A stretch of DNA of 64,000 nucleotides from Periweissella fabaria (GTDB lineage Bacteria > Bacillota > Bacilli > Lactobacillales > Lactobacillaceae), in assembly GCF_918814575.1 (NCBI RefSeq), contig NZ_CAKKNS010000001.1, positions 272,182 through 336,181 of the forward strand, written 5' to 3'. The position numbers and the translations under genes are program-made. Positions 25,281-33,596 of this stretch are shown here, piece by piece. The stretch's first letter is position 1. Every line of letters begins with the position of its first letter. The notes beneath the pieces are model-generated. The model did not search any database and was not told the DNA's origin. It saw nothing but the letters and a program-made list of their open reading frames with translations.

Positions 25281-26645
25281 ATGACACAAGATACTCATTT
25301 AGCATTTGCTTCAACGGCTGGAACGACCAGTTTGGAAGAAGTAAATAGCACGGTTGCAGTGCCCAAAAACGCCGGCTTTTGGCGCACATTATTTGCTTTT
25401 AGTGGTCCAGGTGCTTTAGTAGCAGTTGGATACATGGATCCCGGTAACTGGATTACCTCAATTGTTGGGGGAGCTCAGTACCGGTACTTACTATTATCTG
25501 TGGTGGTTATTTCAGGTATTATCGCGATGATTATGCAATACATGGCGGCTAAGCTTGGAATTGTTACCCAGATGGATTTAGCTCAAGCTATTCGTCACCG
25601 CACAAATAAACCAGTTGGCTTTATGCTTTGGATTATGACTGAGTTGGCGATTATGGCAACAGATATTGCGGAAGTTATTGGGGGAGCGATTGCGTTAAAT
25701 CTATTATTCAACATTCCTTTAGTTGGCGGGGTTATGCTAACCGTTTTAGACGTTTTCTTATTATTATTACTCACCAAGCTCGGTTTCCGTAAAATTGAAG
25801 CAATTGTGGTTACGTTAATTGCCACAATCTTTGGTATCTTTGTTTACTTAGTAGCACTTTCACAACCAAGTATTGCAGGGATTGCTGGTGGCCTTGTTCC
25901 ACAAGCCCAAATTTTCCATCATGATCAATTATTATTGGCCTTAGGGATTATTGGTGCCACAGTGATGCCACACAACTTGTATTTACACTCTTCAATTGCT
26001 CAAACGCGGGCAGTTAATCATGATAATCCAGACGAAGTAAAAGAAGCAGTTCGCTTTAGTACTTGGGATTCTAATATTCAATTAATTGGCGCAACCATCG
26101 TCAATGCGTTGTTATTAATCTTAGGAGCCGCTCTTTTCTATGGTCACGGTGATCAATTGCAAGCGTTTGGGGATTTGTACCATGCATTAAGTAATAACGA
26201 GATTGCCAAGGGGATTGCCTCACCAATCTTGTCAACATTGTTTGCCGTTGCATTATTAGCATCTGGTCAAAATGCGACGATTACTGGAACCTTAACAGGT
26301 CAAATTGTTATGGAAGGTTTTATTCACTTAAAAGTTCCAATGTGGGCACGTCGGTTAATTACCCGTTTAATTGCCGTTATTCCCGTTGTTATCGCCGCCG
26401 TTGTATGGGGTGGTACAGAAGGTGCGCTTGACAATTTACTTGTTTACTCACAAGTTTTCTTATCAATTGCGTTGCCATTTACGATGATTCCATTAATTTG
26501 GTTTACTGGTTCTAAGAAAGTCATGGGAGAGTTCGTTAACCCATTATGGGTTTCTATCTTAGCTTGGATTTCAGCGATTGGATTAACAATTTTGAATTTC
26601 CAATTAGTTATCAGTATCGTTCAACAATTTATACACGCTGTTTAA
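25281..26645 (+). CDS. mntH: NRAMP-family divalent metal (Mn2+/Fe2+) transporter
   Basis: A 454-residue proton-coupled importer with eleven or so membrane segments. The metal-binding DPGN motif lies in helix 1 ([10 protein letters not shown]) and the helix 6 metal site is [11 protein letters not shown]. The start is placed at 25281, directly after AAGGAGGAGTTC; the frame also opens at 25266 but that would swallow the ribosome binding site. It is followed after 14 bases by a universal stress protein gene, a pairing common in lactic acid bacteria, which use high Mn2+ as an antioxidant. Control is probably through the folded leader. Confidence 0.92.
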   Translation: MTQDTHLAFASTAGTTSLEEVNSTVAVPKNAGFWRTLFAFSGPGALVAVGYMDPGNWITSIVGGAQYRYLLLSVVVISGIIAMIMQYMAAKLGIVTQMDLAQAIRHRTNKPVGFMLWIMTELAIMATDIAEVIGGAIALNLLFNIPLVGGVMLTVLDVFLLLLLTKLGFRKIEAIVVTLIATIFGIFVYLVALSQPSIAGIAGGLVPQAQIFHHDQLLLALGIIGATVMPHNLYLHSSIAQTRAVNHDNPDEVKEAVRFSTWDSNIQLIGATIVNALLLILGAALFYGHGDQLQAFGDLYHALSNNEIAKGIASPILSTLFAVALLASGQNATITGTLTGQIVMEGFIHLKVPMWARRLITRLIAVIPVVIAAVVWGGTEGALDNLLVYSQVFLSIALPFTMIPLIWFTGSKKVMGEFVNPLWVSILAWISAIGLTILNFQLVISIVQQFIHAV

Positions 26646-26659
26646 GGGGGAGCATCATA

Positions 26660-27109
26660 ATGAGCAATGAACAATTTGTGTTACCAAAACATAAAAATAT
26701 TTTAGTCGGTGTCGACGATTCAGCCGATGCGCAATATGCGTTCTTGGCGGCGGTTAGTCATGCGCTCGAAGACGATGCAATGTTACACATTGTGACCGTT
26801 TTTGAAACTGATGAATTAAACGTTTTCCAAGCACTCGATAAGGATGAACTAACCAAACGACGCCAAGCAATTGAACGGCGTTTGGAAGACTATAAACAAC
26901 AAGCACTTGACGCCGGTGTCAAGACCGTCCATGTTGTTTTAGCTGAAGGCGAACCTGGTGAAACGATTGTCAAAGACGTTATTCCGGATGTTGCACCTGA
27001 CATTGTGGTTGTTGGTTCTGCAACGAAGACTGGTCTTGGTAAGTATTGGGGGAGCCAAGCCGCCTATATTGCAAAATACGCGCCCGTAACAGTGATGGTT
27101 GTGCGTTAG
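26660..27109 (+). CDS. Universal stress protein (UspA family)
   Basis: A 149-residue UspA-fold protein. KNILVGVDDSADAQYAF at the N-terminus supplies the nucleotide-binding Asp, and VVGSATKTGLGKYWGSQAAYIAKYAPVTVMVV resembles the GxxGxxxxxxxxS ATP-binding segment, with part of the glycine pattern altered, so ATP binding is uncertain. The start is at 26660 after a GGGGGAG site; the longer frame from 26546 overlaps mntH and is not used. Second gene of the mntH operon; its role with metal uptake is not known. Confidence 0.88.
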   Translation: MSNEQFVLPKHKNILVGVDDSADAQYAFLAAVSHALEDDAMLHIVTVFETDELNVFQALDKDELTKRRQAIERRLEDYKQQALDAGVKTVHVVLAEGEPGETIVKDVIPDVAPDIVVVGSATKTGLGKYWGSQAAYIAKYAPVTVMVVR

Positions 27110-27129
27110 CAAACTATTAATAACCTTTT

Positions 27130-27164
27130 AGAACCTAAGTCGTTAGCGATTTAGGTTCTTTTTG
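27130..27164 (+). terminator. Intrinsic terminator of mntH-usp
   Basis: Stem AGAACCTAA (27130-27138) with TTAGGTTCT (27151-27159) followed by a T-run. Confidence 0.85.
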
Positions 27165-27302
27165 TGTATAACACAATACTTTTCTAACTGGTCTTAATAC
27201 TAGTTATTATTTCTCCTATAAATTTCACTTAAAGATTAAAATAATATTAGTTTATTTGTTTTTTGATGATATAATTATTAGAAAAACGAAAGGGATGTTT
27301 AA

Positions 27303-28472
27303 ATGCTATCTGTCGAGCCACAACTAAATACTTATTTTGTTAAGCAAGCGAAACTTTTACCAGAGTCACCATTAGTACGAACAGATCAACATCTATTCAC
27401 ATTTTCACCAATTCAAGATGTCGAACATTTATATACCGAACAAACTAATCCCGGCAAGTATTTTAAACGGCAAGTGTGTTTTCGACATGTTTATCCGAGT
27501 GATACAGTTAATCCATTAGCTACACCATTACAAGTACTATATAGCTATCATGATACGCACCGGCAGGCCCCATACCAAAAACTACAAGGCGTAATAACAA
27601 ACTTACTAGTTACCGAACTCGGGTTACTAGCAGATGAAATATATTTAATCGTGCCCGATGTTCCTAACATAACAGTTGGATATAACATGTTATGGCCGGA
27701 ACATGTTATATCAATACCGGCTGCTAGGCTTCATTGTAAGTTACCATTTCCGGGGCAACATTATTATGTCAAGATTGCCGTTAAATACCATTCTGGCCTA
27801 GTGACCGTAGCTAATTTTGTCTTAGTTGACTATGATGTGGCAACTGATAATTGTATGTTAGATAGTGTCTTTTATCCGCAACGACTAGTGATGCTTCAAC
27901 AACGTGGCTTAAGTTTGTACGAGGTTTCAACAACGCAAACACTCTTTACCGCCTTAAGAGCTGTTTTACCAACAAAAGAACTTGTTCATTTGACTATTAG
28001 TGAGGTAACGGCAGCTTTGACGATTCTTGAGCAAATTTCAACGGGAACAGGGGCTAAAAAACACGCATACACAGTTCGGCGTTTGATTCGTAATGTCTTA
28101 ACAGAACTAATGGTGGCTGAGATTAACCCACAAGTTATTTGGAATGTTTTTTCGCAAGTAGCACTATTAAATGAGCAACAGATGACCAGTTTGCAACAAG
28201 AGTTGGTGAGCTTTACTAAAAGTATTGCGCAAGGAGAACGCCAATTACGTAAATATGTCCGACAACATCCGGATTTGCAAGTTGACAAGACGGTATTAGA
28301 TTATTTCTATGCCTCATATGGCTTACCACCAGTTTTAGCACTTAAATGGCTGCAAGCTAATTCCATCACAGTCTCACCGTCTGTACTTGTAGGCATAATA
28401 CCAGTCCAAAATTTCGCTTATAACTTTGATGTTGCGACTAATCAATACGATGATCCGTTAACTTATTGTTAG
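27303..28472 (+). CDS. Stand-alone alanyl-tRNA-synthetase-core-like protein
   Basis: A 389-residue protein whose whole length aligns by eye with the catalytic and following helical domains of AlaRS. HLFTFSPIQ parallels the AlaRS LFTNAGM strand, VCFRH (Arg 61) sits at class II motif 2, LDSVFYPQRL (Asp 187, Arg 194) at motif 3 (normally VDTGMGLERI), HAYTVRRLIRNVL (255-266) at GYVLRRIIRRA, and YFYASYGLPPVLAL at LYDTYGFPxDL. The glycines of motif 3 and much of motif 2 are lost. There is no editing domain or C-Ala domain, so it is not a normal AlaRS. First gene of an operon with an MFS carrier and two ATP-grasp enzymes, suggesting amino acid activation or binding for a small peptide-like product. 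Activity may be altered or absent. Confidence 0.7.
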   Translation: MLSVEPQLNTYFVKQAKLLPESPLVRTDQHLFTFSPIQDVEHLYTEQTNPGKYFKRQVCFRHVYPSDTVNPLATPLQVLYSYHDTHRQAPYQKLQGVITNLLVTELGLLADEIYLIVPDVPNITVGYNMLWPEHVISIPAARLHCKLPFPGQHYYVKIAVKYHSGLVTVANFVLVDYDVATDNCMLDSVFYPQRLVMLQQRGLSLYEVSTTQTLFTALRAVLPTKELVHLTISEVTAALTILEQISTGTGAKKHAYTVRRLIRNVLTELMVAEINPQVIWNVFSQVALLNEQQMTSLQQELVSFTKSIAQGERQLRKYVRQHPDLQVDKTVLDYFYASYGLPPVLALKWLQANSITVSPSVLVGIIPVQNFAYNFDVATNQYDDPLTYC

Positions 28473-29659
28473 CTAGTCAGGAGGAAGCGCTTATTTCTAA
28501 ACAAATTCAGTATGCTAAGTTTGTGTCATTTGGCGGGACATTAGTATTTAATACCATTATTGATTTATGGATTGTGCATACATTTGGCTCATCTAATATT
28601 TTGGGCCAGACGATGGCAATTGCTAGCTCAGCAACATTCATTTGTAGTATTTTTGGTGGCTATATCGCTGATTCAAAATATTTACTAACCGTGATTAAAG
28701 GTATCAATCTGATTTCTGGTGTCTTGTGTTTAGCCTTTGTTGGGTTATATCATTACCAAACGCAGTTAGCGTTATGGCAAGTTAATACCGCTGTCTTTTT
28801 ATTGAACGTTAATGCGTATTTAAGTTCACCAATTTTTAAGAAAATGGTTAATTTTTTTGTCAAACGTGATGCGATTATGACTTTTAACCAAAAAATGGCG
28901 ATTGGGACACAAATTATCAGTGTTACTGTTCCACCAGTTAACACTTTTTTATATAGTTGGCACTGGTTAAGTTTACCGATGGCCTTTTTTATTAATGGGG
29001 TATCATTTTTCGGGGCGTTTTACTTCCTGAAGCCATTTACATTAAATAAGCAACCCACACACAAATTTGTCGGTTATCGGCAAACGTTTAAAAATATTTT
29101 CACTAACCCATCATTATTACAGTTTTTATTTATGGGGGTAATGTTGAACTTTTTCTTAGCGGGTTTAAACATCTTCTTTCTCATCATGGTTATTCACCAA
29201 TTACATGCGGGTAAGTTATATGGGATTGTTTTGGCTAGCCAAGCAGTAGGGGGAATTGTTGGATCATATTCAATTTCTAGGTTTCCTATTACTAAGAGTC
29301 TAGTTATTGAGCGAGCAGGATTAATTATTATTTCGCTAGTTTTATTACTATTAACAGTCTTTCAAAATATTGGCTTTATTTTTGTAGTTGCCATCATTAT
29401 TAGTATTGTATTAGCACGATACAATATTGCTTCTCAGACAATTGTCCAACGAGAAGTTGAAAGTGCTTTGATTGGTAAAACATTTTCGGCCATTTTTATT
29501 TTTGCTAATATTGCCTCACCAATTGGTAATTTAACATTTGGTTACATTAATGGCCTTGCGCTTAACTTAACGTTAATTGTGGTTGCCATAGGGTTTGTGA
29601 TTTTTAATCTTATGTGGATTATGATTGATCACCAATACAAAAAAAGGAGTAATCAATGA
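28466..29659 (+). CDS. MFS transporter of the ATP-grasp operon
   Basis: About twelve hydrophobic segments in 397 residues counted from a TTG at 28466 that overlaps the previous stop. No ribosome binding site precedes that TTG. A strong AGGAGGA lies at 28479-28485, eight bases before an in-frame ATT at 28493, so translation may start at ATT (388 residues) instead. The next in-frame ATG is inside the membrane region. The overall look is of an MFS carrier of the MdfA/YfmO-like drug-export type. In this operon it most likely exports the product, as BacE does for bacilysin. The stop overlaps the next ATG (ATGA). Confidence 0.78.
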   Translation: MLASQEEALISKQIQYAKFVSFGGTLVFNTIIDLWIVHTFGSSNILGQTMAIASSATFICSIFGGYIADSKYLLTVIKGINLISGVLCLAFVGLYHYQTQLALWQVNTAVFLLNVNAYLSSPIFKKMVNFFVKRDAIMTFNQKMAIGTQIISVTVPPVNTFLYSWHWLSLPMAFFINGVSFFGAFYFLKPFTLNKQPTHKFVGYRQTFKNIFTNPSLLQFLFMGVMLNFFLAGLNIFFLIMVIHQLHAGKLYGIVLASQAVGGIVGSYSISRFPITKSLVIERAGLIIISLVLLLLTVFQNIGFIFVVAIIISIVLARYNIASQTIVQREVESALIGKTFSAIFIFANIASPIGNLTFGYINGLALNLTLIVVAIGFVIFNLMWIMIDHQYKKRSNQ

Positions 29660-30855
29660 ATATTGTCATTCTATCGCCACTAAGTAATACCTATATCGGA
29701 GCACTTGAATGGGCACCAATTGACCAAAATACTTATATTTATATCATCCCCACACGCTTTACTACTAATTATCAAACTACTCAAGCAAATATTAAAATCA
29801 TTACCGTTGATGAATGGAACTATCCTAGTTTACAAAACGCATTAAGTAATATAGCAGCAACAATGTCGGTGAATTACCTTATCCACTGTGATGAGCATGA
29901 TGTTGAAGTTGCCGCACAATTACGTGAGCAATTTCAAATTCCAGGTCAACGATTAGCTGATGCGGTGTTATACCGTAACAAATTTAGTATGAAACAATAT
30001 GTCGCTCAGCGTGGCATTGCTGTTCCGCAATATCAAGAAGTCCAATCAATTGCTGATATAAAGGCGTGGCAAGCTAATTTTACGGGCACAAGTATTTTGA
30101 AACCAATTGATGGCGCTGGCGCAAAAGGCATTACCGTTATTACAGCTACAACTGAGATTGCCACACTCACAATTGTACCTAGGGCACGCTATATTATTGA
30201 AGAATATATTGACTGGCCCTTGTATCATATTGATGGTTTGGTGAATGATGATAAAGTTATGTATTTGAATACTTCTAAGTATCTAGGTCAAGGGGGTATT
30301 AATTATTTACACCAACAAAATTCGGGTTCAATTGAAATTGAGCGTGACACACTACTGAATAGTAAAATAACAACCTATGTTGAGCGATTACTGACTATTT
30401 TACCCCACGATGCAGCAATGCTTTTTCATTTAGAGGTCTTTATTAATCCGGTAACTGATGAAATTTATTTCTGTGAGATTGGAAATCGTCTCGGTGGGGG
30501 CCGAATTAATGAAGAACTCCATGACCGTTATAGTATTTGGCCAATTAAAGCCTACATTCAGGCGGTAATTGGCGGTGCTGTCCCTGTAATTACGGCCCAA
30601 AACAATTTGATTCATGGCTTTATCTTCATTGCACCAGATCGTGGTACCTTAATTGAGATACCAAACGCAATACCAGTAACTGGCATATACGACTACCACG
30701 TTTTTGGGAAAGTGGGCAAAATATATGATGGAAGTAATTCCATTAATCAAGCCGTTGTTGCCGTTAGTGTTCGTGATACGACACATGCTGGAGTATATTC
30801 AAAGCTCCGGGAAATTGAACAGTATTTAGCAACGACAATTAAATACGCACAGTAG
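29656..30855 (+). CDS. ATP-grasp ligase 1 (peptide-bond-forming type)
   Basis: A 399-residue ATP-grasp protein of the BacD/carbamoyl-phosphate-synthase-like superfamily. SILKPIDGAGAKGI (Lys 149 and the glycine loop) and YIIEEYID form the ATP clamp; FHLEVF (Glu 260) and FCEIGNRLGGG (Glu 274, Asn 277, Arg 278) are the metal- and phosphate-binding residues, so the site looks intact. Family members join a carboxylate, via an acyl-phosphate, to an amine. Coupled to the MFS gene by ATGA overlap and followed after 8 bases by a second ATP-grasp gene. Substrates are unknown. Confidence 0.82.
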   Translation: MNIVILSPLSNTYIGALEWAPIDQNTYIYIIPTRFTTNYQTTQANIKIITVDEWNYPSLQNALSNIAATMSVNYLIHCDEHDVEVAAQLREQFQIPGQRLADAVLYRNKFSMKQYVAQRGIAVPQYQEVQSIADIKAWQANFTGTSILKPIDGAGAKGITVITATTEIATLTIVPRARYIIEEYIDWPLYHIDGLVNDDKVMYLNTSKYLGQGGINYLHQQNSGSIEIERDTLLNSKITTYVERLLTILPHDAAMLFHLEVFINPVTDEIYFCEIGNRLGGGRINEELHDRYSIWPIKAYIQAVIGGAVPVITAQNNLIHGFIFIAPDRGTLIEIPNAIPVTGIYDYHVFGKVGKIYDGSNSINQAVVAVSVRDTTHAGVYSKLREIEQYLATTIKYAQ

Positions 30856-30863
30856 GAGGCATC

Positions 30864-32084
30864 ATGAACTATTTTGTTTATAAATACTCGCCCCAAAGTA
30901 TTCACGCACAAGCTTTAGCGAACACTGTGATTGTGGCGCCCCGTAATCGGCAAACTGCTTATGAACAATATTTTGGTAAGCAAATACCGACCATGCTTTT
31001 CTTAGATGAAATTAACTTTCAAACCGTCTTAGCAGCTTTAAGAGAACGAACGGATGTTACCAGTGTCAATACCTTAAGCGAACCAGATGTTATGTGGGTG
31101 GGGCTAATTGAAGATATCATTCTTAAGCGGCCTTCAAAGTATCTTGAAAATACGCTTAGCAAAGATAAGTATTATATGCGTGCTGTTCTTGCAGGAATTG
31201 TGCCTCAACCAGAATTTTTGCCATTAACGGATGTTATGAGGGCCTTATCTTTTGTACAAACGCATCAAAAAGTCATTCTTAAGCCACGCCGTGATGACTC
31301 AGCTAGTGGCGTTCAAATTTTGGATATTACCACGCAATCATTAACAGCTATTCAGGCACAACTAACAACGCTTTTGGCTAGTAATCAAGATGGTTACATG
31401 TTAGAAACTTTTAATCCGTATCCGCATATGTGTACGGTCGATGGGTATGCCGTTGATGGTCAAATTACGCGGTTTATTGTTCATGAATATGTCACACCCA
31501 TCTTAGCCAGTTTACAAGCCCAGCAAGCTTTAGTTACACGTACGGCTCACTTCTATAGTAGCAACGATTCTATAATGTTGACTAAAATTTTTACACTTAC
31601 GCAAACGATTATTAGCACGCTAAATTCATGTGATCAAGTAATGCCATTTCATCTGGAATTATTTTACGATGATAGTGGTAATTTAGCTTTTTGTGAACTT
31701 GGGAAACGTTTTGGTGGAGGTGGTATTTTAGAATTAATTGTTGCCGAAACTGGACTTGATATCGCCCAAGAATATTGGTTACGCCAAAACGGGGATGTTG
31801 TTTTAGAAGATGGACCAGTTCGCCTTCAACCAACGCAAATTGTCGCATGGTACAAAAAATTTGCCCAGACCGGTTATTTAACGACCGTCCCAACTAGTAA
31901 CTTACCAACACTATCCTGGGTTAGTGCTTTTTATCCAATGGCGCAAGTTGCCACACAAACTCAAGCTAGTCAAAGTATTACTGACTTACTGTTTAAGTTA
32001 CGCTTTACGGCAGCTGATGAAGCCACTTTTAGCCGCCACTTAGCCCAGATTGATGAATATGCTCAGCAATATCGTTGGTCATAA
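30864..32084 (+). CDS. ATP-grasp protein 2, variant metal site
   Basis: A 406-residue ATP-grasp paralogue of the preceding gene. VILKPRRDDSASGVQIL (Lys 140) and YMLETFNP form the clamp, and FHLELF and FCELGKRFGGGG (Glu 278, Lys 281, Arg 282) the metal site. The Asn expected two residues before Arg in the E-x-x-N-R pattern is Lys 281 here, which could change or remove metal binding. It may add a second residue to the product, or have lost catalysis and bind product. Last gene of the operon; a GGAGG site precedes it and a terminator follows. Confidence 0.8.
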   Translation: MNYFVYKYSPQSIHAQALANTVIVAPRNRQTAYEQYFGKQIPTMLFLDEINFQTVLAALRERTDVTSVNTLSEPDVMWVGLIEDIILKRPSKYLENTLSKDKYYMRAVLAGIVPQPEFLPLTDVMRALSFVQTHQKVILKPRRDDSASGVQILDITTQSLTAIQAQLTTLLASNQDGYMLETFNPYPHMCTVDGYAVDGQITRFIVHEYVTPILASLQAQQALVTRTAHFYSSNDSIMLTKIFTLTQTIISTLNSCDQVMPFHLELFYDDSGNLAFCELGKRFGGGGILELIVAETGLDIAQEYWLRQNGDVVLEDGPVRLQPTQIVAWYKKFAQTGYLTTVPTSNLPTLSWVSAFYPMAQVATQTQASQSITDLLFKLRFTAADEATFSRHLAQIDEYAQQYRWS

Positions 32085-32086
32085 TA

Positions 32087-32122
32087 AAAAGCCGTTGAAC
32101 TCGTAGGAATTCAATGACTTTT
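32087..32122 (+). terminator. Intrinsic terminator of the ATP-grasp operon
   Basis: AAAAAG-C-CGTTGAA pairs with TTCAATG-A-CTTTTT, one mismatch, loop of about ten bases, ending in a T-run. Confidence 0.75.
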
Positions 32123-32287
32123 TAAAATGTATTTTACGTCAAGCATATAATCTCTAAGGTCAGCAAGGCAATCTGATGATGTGGTCTTTAATTCGTGGTG
32201 ATTTAGCATAGAGCAAATATTGACGCTCGCATAACTATTAGCTATTATTAACATAAATGATTTAAGAAAAGCTAAAGGAGAATTATA

Positions 32288-32797
32288 ATGCCATACCAAG
32301 ATTCATACATTGCTCAAGTTCGTGAAAAGGTGGGTCATGATTTCTTATTAGTGATGCCAACTGTTGATGTTGTGATTAAAAATAACGCCGATGAATTTTT
32401 ATTGATTTACAATCGAGATTTTGATGCTTGGGCTTTTCCTGGTGGTTGCAATGAACCAGGCCTTTCATGGCAAGAAAATGCTGCTCGTGAAGCCTTAGAA
32501 GAAGGTGGTATTCAAATTAAGCCAGAAAAATTGGCATTAATCGGTAATATTGCTGGTGACAACTTTATTGCCAAATATCCGAATGGTGATACAACCCAAC
32601 TATTCTCAAACGTCTTTTTATGTGAAGAATGGGATGCTGAAAGCAACGATATCGACACAACCGAGATTGACGCCAAAAAGTGGGTACCGATTAGTGAAAT
32701 TCCGGCAACGAAATTAACCTTTGCTGGTGAAGCCGTGTGGGAAGTCTACCAACAATACCAAGCGACAGGTAACGCATATTCACTTAACCGAAAATAA
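32288..32797 (+). CDS. Nudix hydrolase
   Basis: A 169-residue Nudix protein, with WAFPGGCNEPGLSWQENAAR followed by EALEEGGI as its box. The REUxEExGU half is perfect, but the upstream Glu of the Gx5Ex7 half is Leu (GLSW where GESW is usual). PTVDVVIKNNADEFLLIYNR is the first strand. Substrate unknown; ADP-ribose- or NADH-type hydrolases look broadly similar. It begins after an AAAGGAG site and is followed at once by a broken EEP gene, so the two may once have formed an operon. Confidence 0.82.
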   Translation: MPYQDSYIAQVREKVGHDFLLVMPTVDVVIKNNADEFLLIYNRDFDAWAFPGGCNEPGLSWQENAAREALEEGGIQIKPEKLALIGNIAGDNFIAKYPNGDTTQLFSNVFLCEEWDAESNDIDTTEIDAKKWVPISEIPATKLTFAGEAVWEVYQQYQATGNAYSLNRK

Positions 32798-32801
32798 GCC
32801 A

Positions 32802-33036
32802 ATGACGGATACAGTGAAAATATTAGAATGGAATATTAATATGCGGACAACCAAACTGGCTCGCAATTGATACGCAACTTTTAAATGGTCAACGCATTAA
32901 GATTGTTGGTGTCAGAGTACGTGTCGATAGTGGTTATATCAAGAAAAATTTGATTGCGCGTAAAGCCCAACTCAAGTGGTTATTTGATACGCAAAATGCC
33001 ACAAAGCAAAGTATACATTGTCAGCGATTAAGTTAA
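32802..33036 (+). pseudogene. Broken endonuclease/exonuclease/phosphatase (EEP) family gene
   Basis: The sequence begins with a frame DTVKILEWNINMRT (from ATG 32802), the typical EEP N-terminus (KILxWNIN), which hits a stop at 32868. A second frame, open from 32827 to the TAA at 33034, encodes LNGQRIKIVGVRVRVDSGY, resembling an internal EEP beta-strand region. A large internal deletion plus frameshift best explains this. The assignment rests on short motifs. The stretch 33037-33120 may hold further degenerate coding sequence but I cannot name it. Confidence 0.5.
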
Positions 33037-33120
33037 CATTTACGGCCAAATTAGTTTGAAATGTGTACCAATAATACCGAACAACCGGATAAGCATACTA
33101 ATTGAATCTGGCAACAAAAT

Positions 33121-33160
33121 AAAGACCCGTGGATAATCATGCCCATGGGTCTTTTATTTT
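33121..33160 (+). terminator. Intrinsic terminator
   Basis: AAAGACCC (33121-33128) pairs with GGGTCTTT (33147-33154), followed by TTATTTTTT. Confidence 0.7.
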
Positions 33161-33216
33161 TTAGTGGTGTATTTGTTGTAAACTAACGTACTTTAATAGC
33201 ATATAGTTTATACTAT

Positions 33217-33240
33217 GTTTGCTACTAATTAGTAGCAAAC
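33217..33240 (+). promoter_or_regulatory. 24-bp perfect palindrome, probable toxin-antitoxin operator
   Basis: A perfect inverted repeat of two 12-base arms, the left being GTTTGCTACTAA. It lies 48 bases before the toxin start and next to a TATACT -10-like box at 33255-33260; the TAGCAA inside its right arm could be the -35. Antitoxins with a C-terminal HTH usually bind such palindromes, so autoregulation by the 33597 product is expected. Confidence 0.65.
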
Positions 33241-33288
33241 TAATTTCTAGTCGGGTATACTATAAATAAGCAATTGAGGTTACTCATT

Positions 33289-33579
33289 TTGAATCCAGCG
33301 GAAGCGTTACTACTTTTAAAAGATTTAGTTGCACAAGATAAATTTAGTTTGGTAAATCGGCGTGCAATCCATGCTCAGGCAGTTACATCAACATTAGCAA
33401 AATGTATTGTTACTCAATTATAGATTACAGATTTTAAAGGGCATGAATTAGATCGAGATGTCCCTGATGAATTTGTTTGGATATATAAAACGTATTTTGG
33501 CGAGGTATACTATATAAAATTTAAATTTATGGATGCCGATAGCCGCGTGAAATTCATTAGCTTTCATATCTCCGATTAA
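33289..33579 (+). pseudogene. MqsR-family toxin gene broken by an in-frame amber codon
   Basis: From a TTG at 33289, nine bases after a TGAGGT site, the frame encodes a protein of the MqsR type: ALLLLKDLVAQDKFSLVNRR at the N-terminus, then ITDFKGHELDRDVPDEFVW, VYYIKFKF and KFISFHISD at the C-terminus. All parts are in the same frame and the only defect is TAG at 33421-33423. The family cleaves mRNA as a ribosome-independent RNase. With the stop, only the first 44 residues would be made, so the toxin is presumably dead unless the stop is suppressed. The intact antitoxin gene follows 17 bases on. Confidence 0.75.
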
Positions 33580-33596
33580 TAGAAAGGGTATAGTCG

